Assembly (NCBI GenBank): GCA_002363635.1 | Contig: DEWM01000045.1 | Span: forward strand, 1 to 17,704 | Source of the DNA: Caryophanales bacterium UBA3210 | GTDB taxonomy: Bacteria; Bacillota_I; Bacilli_A; RFN20; CAG-449 | Length of the DNA: 17,704 bases | Direction of reading: 5' to 3' | Shown: positions 6,583-15,096 of the stretch, piece by piece | Numbering within the stretch: the stretch's first letter is position 1 | How the letters are laid out: each line of letters opens with the position of its first letter | The notes under the pieces: generated by a model | What the model was told of the DNA's origin: nothing | The model's database searches: none | What the model saw: only the letters and a program-made list of their open reading frames with translations | Made by a program: the position numbers and the translations under genes

Positions 6583-8931
6583 ATGAAAAAAGAAATAAAT
6601 TTATCAGTACATGGACTTGTTGATTTCTTACTTAGAAAAGGTGACATTGACAATCGTATTTACAACCAATCTTCAATGCAAGAAGGCAGTAGAATTCATT
6701 TAAGATATCAACAAATACAAGATGGGTCATATTTATCAGAACAAGAACTATCTATTGAATTAGAAGTTCGTGATTTTAAGTTTACTTTACATGGTAGAGC
6801 GGATGGTATTATTAAAACTCCTTCTATGCCTATTATTGATGAAATTAAATCGACTGTTGATGAACTTGAACATTTCCATGAAGTGCAAGAAGAATGGCAT
6901 TTAGGACAAGCTAAAACATATGCTTTTATTTATGGCAAAATGAATAATATAAATAGACTTGGTGTTAGACTTACTTATATTTCTCAAAAAGATTTTGATG
7001 ATAAATTGGTACTTAACTATAACTACAGTTTAGAAGAACTCGAAAAATATGTTCGTTTACTGTGTGAAAGATATTTAGATTTTTATCAAAATATATATCA
7101 GCATAACCAACTTAAGATAGCATCTGCTGAAAAATTAGCGTTCCCATATCCTTATTTTAGACAAGGACAAAAAGAACTTGCTAAATATGTCTATGGAACA
7201 ATTAAAAAAGGTGAAACCTTATTTGTAGAAGCTCCTACAGGTATTGGTAAAACTATGTCCACCTTATTTCCTGCAGTCAAATCTTTTGCTTCTTTAGATA
7301 CAGAAAAAATCTTTTATTTAAGCGCGAAAAATGTGGCAAAGAATGTTGCGTATGAGGCTAGTAAAAAGTTAATTAGTAATGGTTTAATTGCTCGTTCTAT
7401 TAAACTTCAATCAAAAGAGAAAATGTGTAGGATGGATGCTAGAAAATGTAATCCAGATGATTGTCCTTTTGCTAGAGGTTATTACGATAAGATAAAAAGT
7501 GCGTTAGAAGACGTTTTAGAAAACAATGCTCTAATTGATGAAGAAATAGTTAACGCTAAAGCAAATGAACTTGAAATCTGTCCTTTTGAGTTCCAGTTAG
7601 ATATTTCATTATATTGTGACATCATTATTTGTGATTACAATTATTTTTTTGATCCATTTGTTTATTTGAAGAGATTCTTTGATGCTACTTATATGCCTTA
7701 TGTTGCCTTAGTAGACGAATCTCATAACTTAGTAGATCGTTCTAAAGAAATGTATACCTGTGTCCTAGATTTAAGTGCTTTTGAACAAATGCATAGAGAT
7801 TTTAAAAGATTCAAGGTTCCTAAATTAAAAAGATATCTAAAGAAGATTATGACTAATTTACAATCTCATTTAGGTGAAGAAGAATATGTACTCGTAAATA
7901 ACGAATTTGATTTAGAGTTACATAGTGCTCTTGAAAACTTCTTTAAGCAAGGACAAGATTTATTAAAGAATATGCCAGAACTTGCGGTAGATAGTTTCTT
8001 AGAATGTTTTAGACAAGTAAATCGCTTTATTAAGATGAGTGATTTTATTAATGAAAATTTCTGTTGCTATTATGAAATAGATAAAGAGAATAGAAATGTT
8101 AAAGCAGTAATTAGATGCGTTGATTCTAGTGAATTTATTAAAAATTCAGTTAGCATCTTACAGGCTGCAGTCTTCTTTAGTGCAACTTTATCACCTCTTG
8201 AATATTATAAAGCGTCTTTAGGAGCGTCTTCTTCCACTCCTAGCATTATTTTAGATTCACCATTTGATAAAAATAATTTATTGAAAATAGTAAGAGGAGA
8301 TATTTCTACTCGATATAAAGATAGAGAATATTCTTACGAAGAAATTGCCCGTACTATTGAAAATGCTGTATCTAAAAAGAAAGGTAATTATTTAGTTTTC
8401 TTTTCTTCTTACTCATATCTAGAAAATGTCTATAAATTCTTAAATGAAAATAAAGAGATTAATTATATTAAACAAGTACCTGAAATGCTAGATAAAGAAA
8501 GAGATGCATTCCTCGCAAATTTTAATGAAGAAAATGAAAAAACTACTGTAGGACTGGCGGTACTTGGAGGGGCTTTCTCAGAAGGTATTGACTTAACAGG
8601 AGATAAACTTATTGGCGCGATTATTGTTGGGGTAGGATTACCTCAAATCTCTTTTGAAAGAGATATAATCCGTTCTCATTATGACAACAAAGAACTTAAT
8701 GGCTATGACTTTGCCTATGTCTATCCCGGTATGAATAAAGTTTTACAAGCAGCAGGTAGAGTTATAAGAACTGAAGAAGATAAAGGTTTTGTTATCTTTA
8801 TTGATGATCGTTTTAGAACATATAAATACCAAGCATTGATGAGACAAGAATATGATGACTTACATTATTGTTCATCAAATACGCAAATTGGAGAATTAAT
8901 TGAAGACTTTTGGTCTAAACACAATTCTTAA
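6583..8931 (+). CDS. RecB/Cas4-like nuclease fused to XPD/DinG-type Fe-S helicase
   Basis: This 782-residue protein carries two DNA-processing modules. Residues 1-~175 look like a PD-(D/E)XK nuclease: GRADGI with D74, DEIKST with E87 and K89, and QAKTYA with Q109, the RecB/Cas4 pattern. Residues ~185-782 are a superfamily 2 helicase: Walker A APTGIGKT (217-224), four cysteines C282, C289, C294 and C333 suited to the XPD-type 4Fe-4S cluster, a DESH Walker B box (378-381), [19 protein letters not shown] and motif [10 protein letters not shown]. It is expected to unwind and cut DNA in repair or recombination, in the cytoplasm. The start is chosen because the nuclease fold begins almost at once ([18 protein letters not shown]) and a promoter abuts the ATG. 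Related nuclease-helicase fusions are known in Firmicutes; the exact pathway is unclear. Confidence 0.9.
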   Translation: MKKEINLSVHGLVDFLLRKGDIDNRIYNQSSMQEGSRIHLRYQQIQDGSYLSEQELSIELEVRDFKFTLHGRADGIIKTPSMPIIDEIKSTVDELEHFHEVQEEWHLGQAKTYAFIYGKMNNINRLGVRLTYISQKDFDDKLVLNYNYSLEELEKYVRLLCERYLDFYQNIYQHNQLKIASAEKLAFPYPYFRQGQKELAKYVYGTIKKGETLFVEAPTGIGKTMSTLFPAVKSFASLDTEKIFYLSAKNVAKNVAYEASKKLISNGLIARSIKLQSKEKMCRMDARKCNPDDCPFARGYYDKIKSALEDVLENNALIDEEIVNAKANELEICPFEFQLDISLYCDIIICDYNYFFDPFVYLKRFFDATYMPYVALVDESHNLVDRSKEMYTCVLDLSAFEQMHRDFKRFKVPKLKRYLKKIMTNLQSHLGEEEYVLVNNEFDLELHSALENFFKQGQDLLKNMPELAVDSFLECFRQVNRFIKMSDFINENFCCYYEIDKENRNVKAVIRCVDSSEFIKNSVSILQAAVFFSATLSPLEYYKASLGASSSTPSIILDSPFDKNNLLKIVRGDISTRYKDREYSYEEIARTIENAVSKKKGNYLVFFSSYSYLENVYKFLNENKEINYIKQVPEMLDKERDAFLANFNEENEKTTVGLAVLGGAFSEGIDLTGDKLIGAIIVGVGLPQISFERDIIRSHYDNKELNGYDFAYVYPGMNKVLQAAGRVIRTEEDKGFVIFIDDRFRTYKYQALMRQEYDDLHYCSSNTQIGELIEDFWSKHNS

Positions 8932-8986
8932 CATTGAATAAAATTAAAAATTATATTATTTTTAATAAGTACATTATAAAAAATGA

Positions 8987-8993
8987 AAGGAGT
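8987..8993 (+). promoter_or_regulatory. ribosome-binding site that fixes the lepA start
   Basis: AAAGGAG lies 6 nt before the ATG at 9000. The reading frame is open back to an ATG at 8934, but the 22 extra residues are lysine/isoleucine-rich, match nothing in LepA and have no ribosome-binding site. Confidence 0.85.
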
Positions 8994-8999
8994 AAGCAA

Positions 9000-10817
9000 A
9001 TGAAATACGATAAACAACATATTAGAAATTTCTGTATTATTGCTCATATTGACCATGGGAAAAGTACTCTTGCTGACCGTATTTTAGAACTTACTGGAAC
9101 AGTATCAAAGCGTGAACTCAAAGAGCAAATGCTTGATTCTATGGATCTTGAAAGAGAAAGAGGCATTACAATTAAACTTAATGCTGTTAATTTAAATTAT
9201 CATGCAAAAAATGGAGAAGATTATTTATTTAACTTAATCGATACTCCAGGCCACGTTGACTTTACTTATGAAGTTTCTAGATCCTTAGCAGCTTGTGAAG
9301 GTGCTTTACTTGTTGTTGACGCGACCCAAGGTGTTGAAGCTCAGACTCTTGCAAACGTCTATCTTGCTATTGATAATGATTTAGAAATTATTCCGGTTAT
9401 TAATAAAGTAGATTTACCATCTGCAGATGTTGATAGAACTAAAAAGGAAATCGAAAAAGAAATTGGTTTACCTTGTGATGAAGCTGTTGGGGTTAGCGCT
9501 AAAACTGGTTTAAATGTTGAACAAGTTTTAGAAGAAATTGTTAATAAGATTCCTGCTCCTAAAGGAGATGATAACGCTCCATTAAAAGCATTAATTTTTG
9601 ACTCATATTATGATTCTTATAGAGGCGTAGTTGCTCAAATTAGAATTAAAGAAGGTAGTGTTAAAGTTGGCCAGTGGATTAGAATTATGAACACTGGACA
9701 AGAATATTTAGTTACTGAACTTGGTATTAGATCACCAAACAATACTCAGGTAGAAGAATTAGTTGCAGGTGAAGTCGGTTATTTAGCAGCGCAAATTAGA
9801 GATATTCAGCACGTTAGACCTGGTGATACTATCACTTTAAAAGATAATCCTGCAAGTGAACCACTTCCTGGTTACCACGATTTAAACCCTATGGTTTACT
9901 GTGGTCTATATCCTTGTGATTCTAGAGATTATCCTGCATTAAAAGAAGCGTTAGAAAAATTAACATTAAATGATGCTTCATTAAAATATGAACCAGAAAC
10001 TTCTCAAGCTTTAGGATTTGGTTTTAGATGTGGCTTCTTAGGATTACTCCATATGGATGTCATCCAAGAAAGACTTGAAAGAGAATATAATCTCGATTTA
10101 ATTCTTACTGCACCTTCAGTTATCTATAATATTTATTTAGATAATAATGAAATGGTTACTTTAGATAACCCTGCTAAATATCCTAACCCAGCATCAGTAA
10201 AAGAAATTCAAGAACCATATGTAGAAGCTAAAATTATGTGTCCTGAACAATATATTGGTCCTATTATGACTCTTTGCCAAGAAAGAAGAGGCGTATATAA
10301 AGATTTAGTATATTTAGATGATACTAGAAGACAATTAGTATACGAATTACCATTAGCAGAAATTGTTTATAACTTCTTCGATAAATTAAAATCATATTCT
10401 AAGGGTTATGCATCACTTGATTATGAATTAATTGGTTATAAACCAGGTAAACTTGTTAAGATGGATATCATGCTTAATGGAGACTCTATCGACGCTTTAT
10501 CTACTATTGTTCATAGAGATTTTGCTTATACTAGAGGGAACGCAATTGTTAGAAAATTAAAAGAAGTAATTCCTCGACAACAATTCGAAGTCCCAGTACA
10601 AGCTGCTATCGGAGGCAAAGTTATTGCTCGTAGTGATATCAAAGCTGTTAGAAAAGATGTTCTTGCTAAATGTTATGGAGGAGATATCTCGCGTAAGAAG
10701 AAGCTTCTAGAAAAGCAAAAAGAAGGTAAGAAGAGAATGAAATCCATTGGTACAGTTGATGTACCTCAGGAAGCATTCATGGCAATTCTATCTGTTGACG
10801 AAGACGAAAATAATTAA
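9000..10817 (+). CDS. lepA: elongation factor 4 (LepA) GTPase
   Basis: EF4/LepA is a ribosome-associated translational GTPase that remodels elongating or initiating ribosomes under stress. The protein has 605 residues from the ATG at 9000, the standard size. GTPase motifs are G1 [10 protein letters not shown]2 RGITI, G3 DTPGH, G4 NKVD and G5 SAKTG, followed by the EF-G-like domains. The LepA-specific C-terminal domain is complete, ending in the characteristic [18 protein letters not shown] stretch. It follows the nuclease-helicase gene by 68 nt without an intervening terminator, so some co-transcription is possible. It has its own strong terminator at 10825. In Bacillus and relatives lepA sits just before hemW and the dnaK operon, and that order holds here with two extra genes. 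Confidence 0.97.
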   Translation: MKYDKQHIRNFCIIAHIDHGKSTLADRILELTGTVSKRELKEQMLDSMDLERERGITIKLNAVNLNYHAKNGEDYLFNLIDTPGHVDFTYEVSRSLAACEGALLVVDATQGVEAQTLANVYLAIDNDLEIIPVINKVDLPSADVDRTKKEIEKEIGLPCDEAVGVSAKTGLNVEQVLEEIVNKIPAPKGDDNAPLKALIFDSYYDSYRGVVAQIRIKEGSVKVGQWIRIMNTGQEYLVTELGIRSPNNTQVEELVAGEVGYLAAQIRDIQHVRPGDTITLKDNPASEPLPGYHDLNPMVYCGLYPCDSRDYPALKEALEKLTLNDASLKYEPETSQALGFGFRCGFLGLLHMDVIQERLEREYNLDLILTAPSVIYNIYLDNNEMVTLDNPAKYPNPASVKEIQEPYVEAKIMCPEQYIGPIMTLCQERRGVYKDLVYLDDTRRQLVYELPLAEIVYNFFDKLKSYSKGYASLDYELIGYKPGKLVKMDIMLNGDSIDALSTIVHRDFAYTRGNAIVRKLKEVIPRQQFEVPVQAAIGGKVIARSDIKAVRKDVLAKCYGGDISRKKKLLEKQKEGKKRMKSIGTVDVPQEAFMAILSVDEDENN

Positions 10818-10824
10818 AAATATT

Positions 10825-10858
10825 AAGTTCCATTATTCTAGTGTAGTGGAGCTTTTTT
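10825..10858 (+). terminator. Rho-independent terminator after lepA
   Basis: AAGTTCCATTA (10825-10835) pairs over 11 bp, with wobbles, with TAGTGGAGCTT (10844-10854), and more T residues follow. It begins 8 nt after the lepA stop codon. Confidence 0.9.
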
Positions 10859-10911
10859 AGTATTAAATTAGTTTTTGTAGTATTTTATTAGTAGTTTTTT
10901 AGTTGCCTATA

Positions 10912-10956
10912 TTGACAAAATTAAACAAAAAGTATAATTTTGAAGTATAAGAGGGG
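10912..10956 (+). promoter_or_regulatory. sigma-A-type promoter and ribosome-binding site for the Fic-like gene
   Basis: TTGACA (10912-10917) and TATAAT (10933-10938) are both perfect consensus boxes, with a short 15-bp spacer. Transcription would start near 10945. GAGGGG (10951-10956) then lies 7 nt before the ATG at 10964. This rules out the upstream in-frame TTG at 10940, which would precede the transcript start. It probably drives the Fic-like, hemW and RDD genes. Confidence 0.8.
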
Positions 10957-10963
10957 TAGAATT

Positions 10964-12376
10964 ATGGAAAAAGATTTTGGAATACGTTTTACAGATGAAA
11001 TGTATGCGACTAAGGATGATGTTAAACGCGCGATGAACATTTCATCAATTGACTCTATTTGGAGTAAAGTTATTCAATTTAGAGCGTATTATACTCGTCA
11101 AATGGACTTAAAGAACATTGAAAGAGTCCCTTTTAATGTTGTTCTTCCTCCAAAAATTACTTCTAAGATTGTTTCACTTGAAAAGAAATTATCAAAATCT
11201 TTAGTCAAATATTCTAAAGACTATTATCAACAAAAGAGAATGATGGATATTTTTACTAATAATGATTATGTATCTATCTTAAGAATTATTTCTGATTTAT
11301 ATGGATTAAATGTTAATGGAGAAACTTTAAATGCGATTGTTTCAGAAACTAGCGCGACTCTTCCAGTTGAATATTTAATTTTAAGCCATTATTCAAAGGC
11401 TTTGAAATATATTGCTAAACGTACATCAGGTCCTTTAACAGAATCATTTATCGTTAATCTTTATTGTAAATTAAGAGGAATTGAATTTGATCCAAATGAT
11501 TTAGATTCTTCATACCGTACAACGGAAATTGTTAAAAGAGGAGACCATGTATTTGTTGGACAACATTATGAAGCAAGTCCCGTTTCCCGTATTAAAGATT
11601 TAATGGTTTCACTTGTTGACTTCCTCAATTCATCTTCATTATTTAGTATTGTTAAAGCTACTTGTGCATATTTCTATATTCGTTATGTTCAACCATTTGA
11701 ATATTATAATGATGAAATGGCAATTTTAATGTTTAAAGTAGTACTTGCAAATGATGATTTAGATAATATTCCTTCATTATTAAAATTAGAAGAATTATTA
11801 ACTCCTGCACTTGCAAATAATTTAAAGACTTTATCTTATGAAAGTGAAATGAATTTAGATATAACTTATTTATTAAATTACATCATTGATTACACATTAG
11901 ATAAAGTTGAAGAATTTGAAGATGATCTAGAACAAGTTGATTCTCAATTAATTTATGATGAAGCTCATCAAATAGATGAAGTTCTTAAAGAAGAAAGAGT
12001 AGTACCTCAACCTATAGTTTACGAAGCACCTCAAGTTCGACATGTTGAACCTGTTGAAAAGAGTGTTGCGACTAACTTTACTCAACAAGTTTCTTTACCT
12101 AATATTCCAGTAGGCCTTGATGAAAACGATGCAGAAATTGTCGCGGAACATTTACTTGAATTATATCCATCAATGAAAAAGAACCAAGCAGAATTCTACG
12201 CTCGTCATTGTACAATTGGTAAATATTATACTATTTCTCAATATAAGAAAGAGATGAATGTAGTTTATGAAACTGCTCGTACATCAATGGAAAATTTAGT
12301 ACTTTTAGGCTTATATCGTAAAGAACCACTTAAGAATAAATTTGTTTATACACCGGTGGTAAAAAATGAGCAATAG
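10964..12376 (+). CDS. Fic-fold protein with degenerate active site, C-terminal winged helix
   Basis: This 470-residue protein has the layout of a Fic-domain protein but a ruined catalytic motif. YRTTEIV (184-190) followed by a helix ending SLVDFLN (216-222) matches the pre-motif region of Fic enzymes (YRT...LL.FLN). The catalytic loop, normally HPFxDGNGR, reads QPFEYYNDE at 243-251: the catalytic His is Gln, the acidic and Gly positions are Tyr, the second Gly is Asp, and the Arg is Glu. AMP transfer is therefore unlikely. Residues ~318-375 form an acidic, low-complexity linker. Residues ~388-465 look like a DNA- or protein-binding winged helix (YTISQYKKEMNVVYETARTS). It overlaps hemW by 11 nt, so the two are coupled. 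The role is unknown; a regulatory or scaffolding pseudoenzyme is inferred. The Fic assignment rests on motif reading alone. Confidence 0.7.
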   Translation: MEKDFGIRFTDEMYATKDDVKRAMNISSIDSIWSKVIQFRAYYTRQMDLKNIERVPFNVVLPPKITSKIVSLEKKLSKSLVKYSKDYYQQKRMMDIFTNNDYVSILRIISDLYGLNVNGETLNAIVSETSATLPVEYLILSHYSKALKYIAKRTSGPLTESFIVNLYCKLRGIEFDPNDLDSSYRTTEIVKRGDHVFVGQHYEASPVSRIKDLMVSLVDFLNSSSLFSIVKATCAYFYIRYVQPFEYYNDEMAILMFKVVLANDDLDNIPSLLKLEELLTPALANNLKTLSYESEMNLDITYLLNYIIDYTLDKVEEFEDDLEQVDSQLIYDEAHQIDEVLKEERVVPQPIVYEAPQVRHVEPVEKSVATNFTQQVSLPNIPVGLDENDAEIVAEHLLELYPSMKKNQAEFYARHCTIGKYYTISQYKKEMNVVYETARTSMENLVLLGLYRKEPLKNKFVYTPVVKNEQ

Positions 12377-13457
12377 AGGTTTATACGTACACATTCCATT
12401 TTGTTCACATATCTGTTCTTATTGTGACTTTGCTAAATATATCTATGATGAAAAATTTATATCTTCATATCTAGATAATTTAGAAAAAGAAATCCTAGAC
12501 TCTAATCTTGATTCATTTTCTTCTATATATGTTGGAGGAGGAACTCCTTCATCATTAAGTGAAAAAGAATTAGAACGTTTATTAACAATTTTAAAACCTT
12601 ACCATAAAGAAAATAACTCCTTTGCCTTTGAAGCAAATTTTGAAAATTTAACTTTAGAGAAGATTAAAATTTTAAAACAATATGGAGTTAATAGAGTATC
12701 TTTAGGCTTACAAACCTTCAATCAAGATTTATTAAAGAAATTAAATAGATACCATGATGAAGAAAAAATTCATGAAGTAATTAATAATCTTATTAACGAA
12801 GGCATTACCGATATTAACTGTGATTTAATATATGGTTTACCTGGTCAAGATTTTAAAATCTTAGAAGAAGACGTAAAGAAAATCACCTCTTTACCAATTA
12901 CTCATATTTCTACATATGCTTTAAGTGTTGTACCTCATACGATGTTCTACATTAAAAAGGTTGAAGAGGTAGATCAAGAAGTATATCGAGAATATTACGA
13001 TTACATTGTTAAGACTTTAAAAGAAAAAGGCTTTAACCGTTATGAAGTTAGTAACTTCTCAAAACCTGGTTATGAATCTAAACATAACTTACTGTATTGG
13101 AGAAACGAAGAATATTTAGGTGTAGGACTTGGTGCAGCATCTTATATTGGTAATAAACGTTATTCCAATACTAAGTCATTAACTCAATACCTAAAAGGAG
13201 AAAGAGTTAAAGATGAAGAAACATTAACTAAAGAAGATCAGGAATTTTATTTCTTGATGCTTGGACTTCGTTTAGAAGAAGGAGTTTCTATTGATAGATT
13301 TAAGAAATTGTATAACGAAGATTTATTAGTTAAATATCAAGACAAAATTAAAGAATTAGAAGAAAGGAGATTAGTACAACTTAAAGATGGTAGACTTATA
13401 GTCACAAAAGAGAATTTATTCATTCTTGACTATATTCTTCAAAAATTGTTGTTCTAA
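12366..13457 (+). CDS. hemW: HemW-type radical SAM protein (heme chaperone family)
   Basis: HemW proteins are radical SAM relatives of coproporphyrinogen dehydrogenase HemN that bind heme and are proposed to pass it to target proteins. The cluster motif CSHICSYCDF (about residues 13-22) has the HemW form Cx3Cx2C followed by DF, not the extra cysteine of HemN. Further family motifs are GGGTPSSL, RVSLGLQTF, CDLIYGLPGQ, RYEVSNFSKPGYESKHN and YLGVGLGAASY. At 363 residues it is near the usual size. GGTGG (12355-12359) lies 6 nt before the ATG, inside the end of the Fic-like gene, and the RDD gene follows after 9 nt. Whether this organism makes or uses heme cannot be seen here. HemN activity should not be assumed. 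Confidence 0.93.
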   Translation: MSNRGLYVHIPFCSHICSYCDFAKYIYDEKFISSYLDNLEKEILDSNLDSFSSIYVGGGTPSSLSEKELERLLTILKPYHKENNSFAFEANFENLTLEKIKILKQYGVNRVSLGLQTFNQDLLKKLNRYHDEEKIHEVINNLINEGITDINCDLIYGLPGQDFKILEEDVKKITSLPITHISTYALSVVPHTMFYIKKVEEVDQEVYREYYDYIVKTLKEKGFNRYEVSNFSKPGYESKHNLLYWRNEEYLGVGLGAASYIGNKRYSNTKSLTQYLKGERVKDEETLTKEDQEFYFLMLGLRLEEGVSIDRFKKLYNEDLLVKYQDKIKELEERRLVQLKDGRLIVTKENLFILDYILQKLLF

Positions 13458-13466
13458 AAAATTATT

Positions 13467-13895
13467 ATGAAAATAGTTGGATTTCAAAAAAGAATTATAG
13501 CTTACCTAATCGATCAATTAATATGCTTTGGTATTTCTACAGGTATATATTTTGCTCTTGCTATTAACTTTCCTTCTTTCTGGGGAATAGTTCATATCGG
13601 ATCATTCTTTTGGATAATAGTTATGGAATCTTTCATCTATTTTATTTTAATGACTTTTACTTCACTTATTTTTAATGGATATACTTTTGGTACATTAATT
13701 TGTAGATATAAAAATATCTCTTTAAAATCTGATAGGATTTCTTTCCGTCAAACAACATTAAAATATTGCTTTGAAATGTTCCATGTGGCAGTTATTCTTA
13801 ACTGTGTTTACATGTTAGTAAAGCATAATTCCAATACAATTTTTGACCAACTAAGTGAGACAATTGTTGTTTCTACAAGCAAAGATATCTTCTAA
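13467..13895 (+). CDS. RDD-family integral membrane protein
   Basis: This 142-residue membrane protein shows the RDD family signature. The N-terminal RIIAYLIDQLI carries the conserved Arg and Asp, followed by hydrophobic segments at about 10-30, 41-66 and 100-118, and a C-terminal NTIFDQLSETIVV that matches the usual 'xxxDxLaxTvVv' end. RDD proteins are often called transporters, and some have been linked to ion exchange, but no substrate can be assigned. It starts 9 nt after hemW with no clear Shine-Dalgarno, so coupled translation is likely. A terminator follows at 13928, so it is the last gene of this unit and is not part of the heat-shock operon. Confidence 0.82.
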   Translation: MKIVGFQKRIIAYLIDQLICFGISTGIYFALAINFPSFWGIVHIGSFFWIIVMESFIYFILMTFTSLIFNGYTFGTLICRYKNISLKSDRISFRQTTLKYCFEMFHVAVILNCVYMLVKHNSNTIFDQLSETIVVSTSKDIF

Positions 13896-13927
13896 TTATA
13901 TTTATAAAATATAAAATCTATAATTCT

Positions 13928-13951
13928 AAGCAGGGTAATACCTGCTTTTTT
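13928..13951 (+). terminator. Rho-independent terminator after the RDD gene
   Basis: AAGCAGG (13928-13934) pairs perfectly with CCTGCTT (13941-13947) around a 6-nt loop, followed by T residues. It separates the Fic-like/hemW/RDD unit from the heat-shock operon. Confidence 0.9.
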
Positions 13952-13967
13952 AAATTTTTAAAATAAA

Positions 13968-13994
13968 TTAGCACTAAAACGTTGACAGTGCTAA
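13968..13994 (+). promoter_or_regulatory. CIRCE operator 1 (HrcA binding site)
   Basis: TTAGCACTA-N9-CAGTGCTAA matches the CIRCE consensus TTAGCACTC-N9-GAGTGCTAA except for the innermost base of each arm. The right end of the spacer and start of the right arm overlap the -35 box of the operon promoter, so HrcA binding would block RNA polymerase. Confidence 0.95.
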
Positions 13995-14009
13995 AAAACA
14001 AACTATAAT
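13982..14009 (+). promoter_or_regulatory. sigma-A promoter of the hrcA operon
   Basis: TTGACA (13982-13987) and TATAAT (14004-14009) are both perfect, with a 16-bp spacer. They lie between the left arm of CIRCE 1 and the start of CIRCE 2. Transcription would start at about 14016, inside CIRCE 2. Confidence 0.93.
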
Positions 14010-14013
14010 AGAG

Positions 14014-14040
14014 TTAGCAATCGAAAAGAAAGAGTGCTAA
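14014..14040 (+). promoter_or_regulatory. CIRCE operator 2 (HrcA binding site)
   Basis: TTAGCAATC-N9-GAGTGCTAA differs from consensus at one base (A for C at position 7 of the left arm). It covers the transcription start and lies immediately before the hrcA ribosome-binding site AAAGGAGG (14041-14048). Its centre is 46 bp from that of CIRCE 1. Confidence 0.95.
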
Positions 14041-14055
14041 AAAGGAGGCGGACAT

Positions 14056-15096
14056 ATGGATTTATCCCGTAGAGAATTAATCCTAAAATACATTGTCGAG
14101 TTTTTCATTAAACATGCTGAACCAGTTGGCAGTAAAACCTTAATTGAAGCTTATAACTTAAATTATTCATCTGCTACTATCAGAAATGAAATGTTAGAGC
14201 TTGAAAACTTAGGATATCTAGAAAAAACCCATACTTCCTCAGGTAGAGTTCCTTCAAATAAAGGATATAAATATTATATTGAACATTTGAGAGAACGCTC
14301 AGTTGATGAAGAAGTCAAAAATGAACTTGCAATTCTATTTACTCAAAGAAGTAAATCGATTGAAGATGTCATTAAGGAATCATGTATGATTCTTTCACAC
14401 ATGACTAACTTAGCATCTGTAGTTCTTGGACCTAATGCAGAGCAAGAAAACTTATTATCAATCCAGTTCTTACCATTAAGTGAAACAACTGGTATGGTAA
14501 TTTATGCTACTGATAAAGGTTATTGTGAACATAAGTCATTTGTTCTTCCAAAAGAAACAAATATGAAGGATGTTCAGGACTGTGTCAAACTTCTTAACGA
14601 TAGATTAGTTGGTACACCAGTAAGCCAGCTCTTAGAGAAAACTGAATTATTAAGACCGATGATTTCTGATTTAGTTAAAAATAATGATGCAATCTATCAG
14701 GCAATTGCTCAAGCAATGCTTCAGTTCTCCGCTCAAAGAGTAAGTATGTTCGGTAGTGACAACTTATCTCAACAGCCTGAATTTTCTGACGATGCTGATA
14801 AATTAAAAAAATTAATTAAGTTAATCCAATCACCTGAAATGCTTAAAGATATTGTTAATGATGACAATGGCCTTGAAGTTCACATCGGTGAAAGTGATAA
14901 CTTAGAAGATGTTTCAGTTATTTCATCTGACATTGAAGTTAATGGTGAAAAGAAGGGAACAATTGCTCTAGTAGGGCCGAAAAGAATGGACTACGACAAA
15001 ATTATTTCCGCCTTTGAATATTTAATTGACCAACTTGATAAATATGGCTCAGATGACGTAAATGATAAGGAGGATGGCAATGGCAGAAGAAACTAA
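14056..15096 (+). CDS. hrcA: heat-inducible transcription repressor HrcA
   Basis: HrcA represses class I heat-shock genes by binding CIRCE; its folding depends on the GroE chaperonin, which links repression to chaperone load. At 346 residues it is typical. The N-terminal winged helix spans about residues 1-75 (SSATIRNEMLELENLGYLEK, then THTSSGRVPSNKGYKYYI). The central GAF-like and dimerisation regions follow (LASVVLGPN, IQFLPLSE, VHIGESDN). The C-terminus is highly acidic. The start is fixed by AAAGGAGG 7 nt upstream. Two CIRCE sites directly upstream show autoregulation. Its 3' end overlaps grpE by 17 nt. Confidence 0.97.
   Translation: MDLSRRELILKYIVEFFIKHAEPVGSKTLIEAYNLNYSSATIRNEMLELENLGYLEKTHTSSGRVPSNKGYKYYIEHLRERSVDEEVKNELAILFTQRSKSIEDVIKESCMILSHMTNLASVVLGPNAEQENLLSIQFLPLSETTGMVIYATDKGYCEHKSFVLPKETNMKDVQDCVKLLNDRLVGTPVSQLLEKTELLRPMISDLVKNNDAIYQAIAQAMLQFSAQRVSMFGSDNLSQQPEFSDDADKLKKLIKLIQSPEMLKDIVNDDNGLEVHIGESDNLEDVSVISSDIEVNGEKKGTIALVGPKRMDYDKIISAFEYLIDQLDKYGSDDVNDKEDGNGRRN

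Noticed and set aside
8934..8999. Upstream in-frame ATG extending LepA by 22 residues
   Set aside because: The extension is unlike LepA, has no ribosome-binding site, and a good one lies just before the ATG at 9000.
10940..10963. In-frame TTG start extending the Fic-like protein by 8 residues
   Set aside because: It lies before the predicted transcription start, and GAGGGG is correctly spaced for the ATG at 10964.
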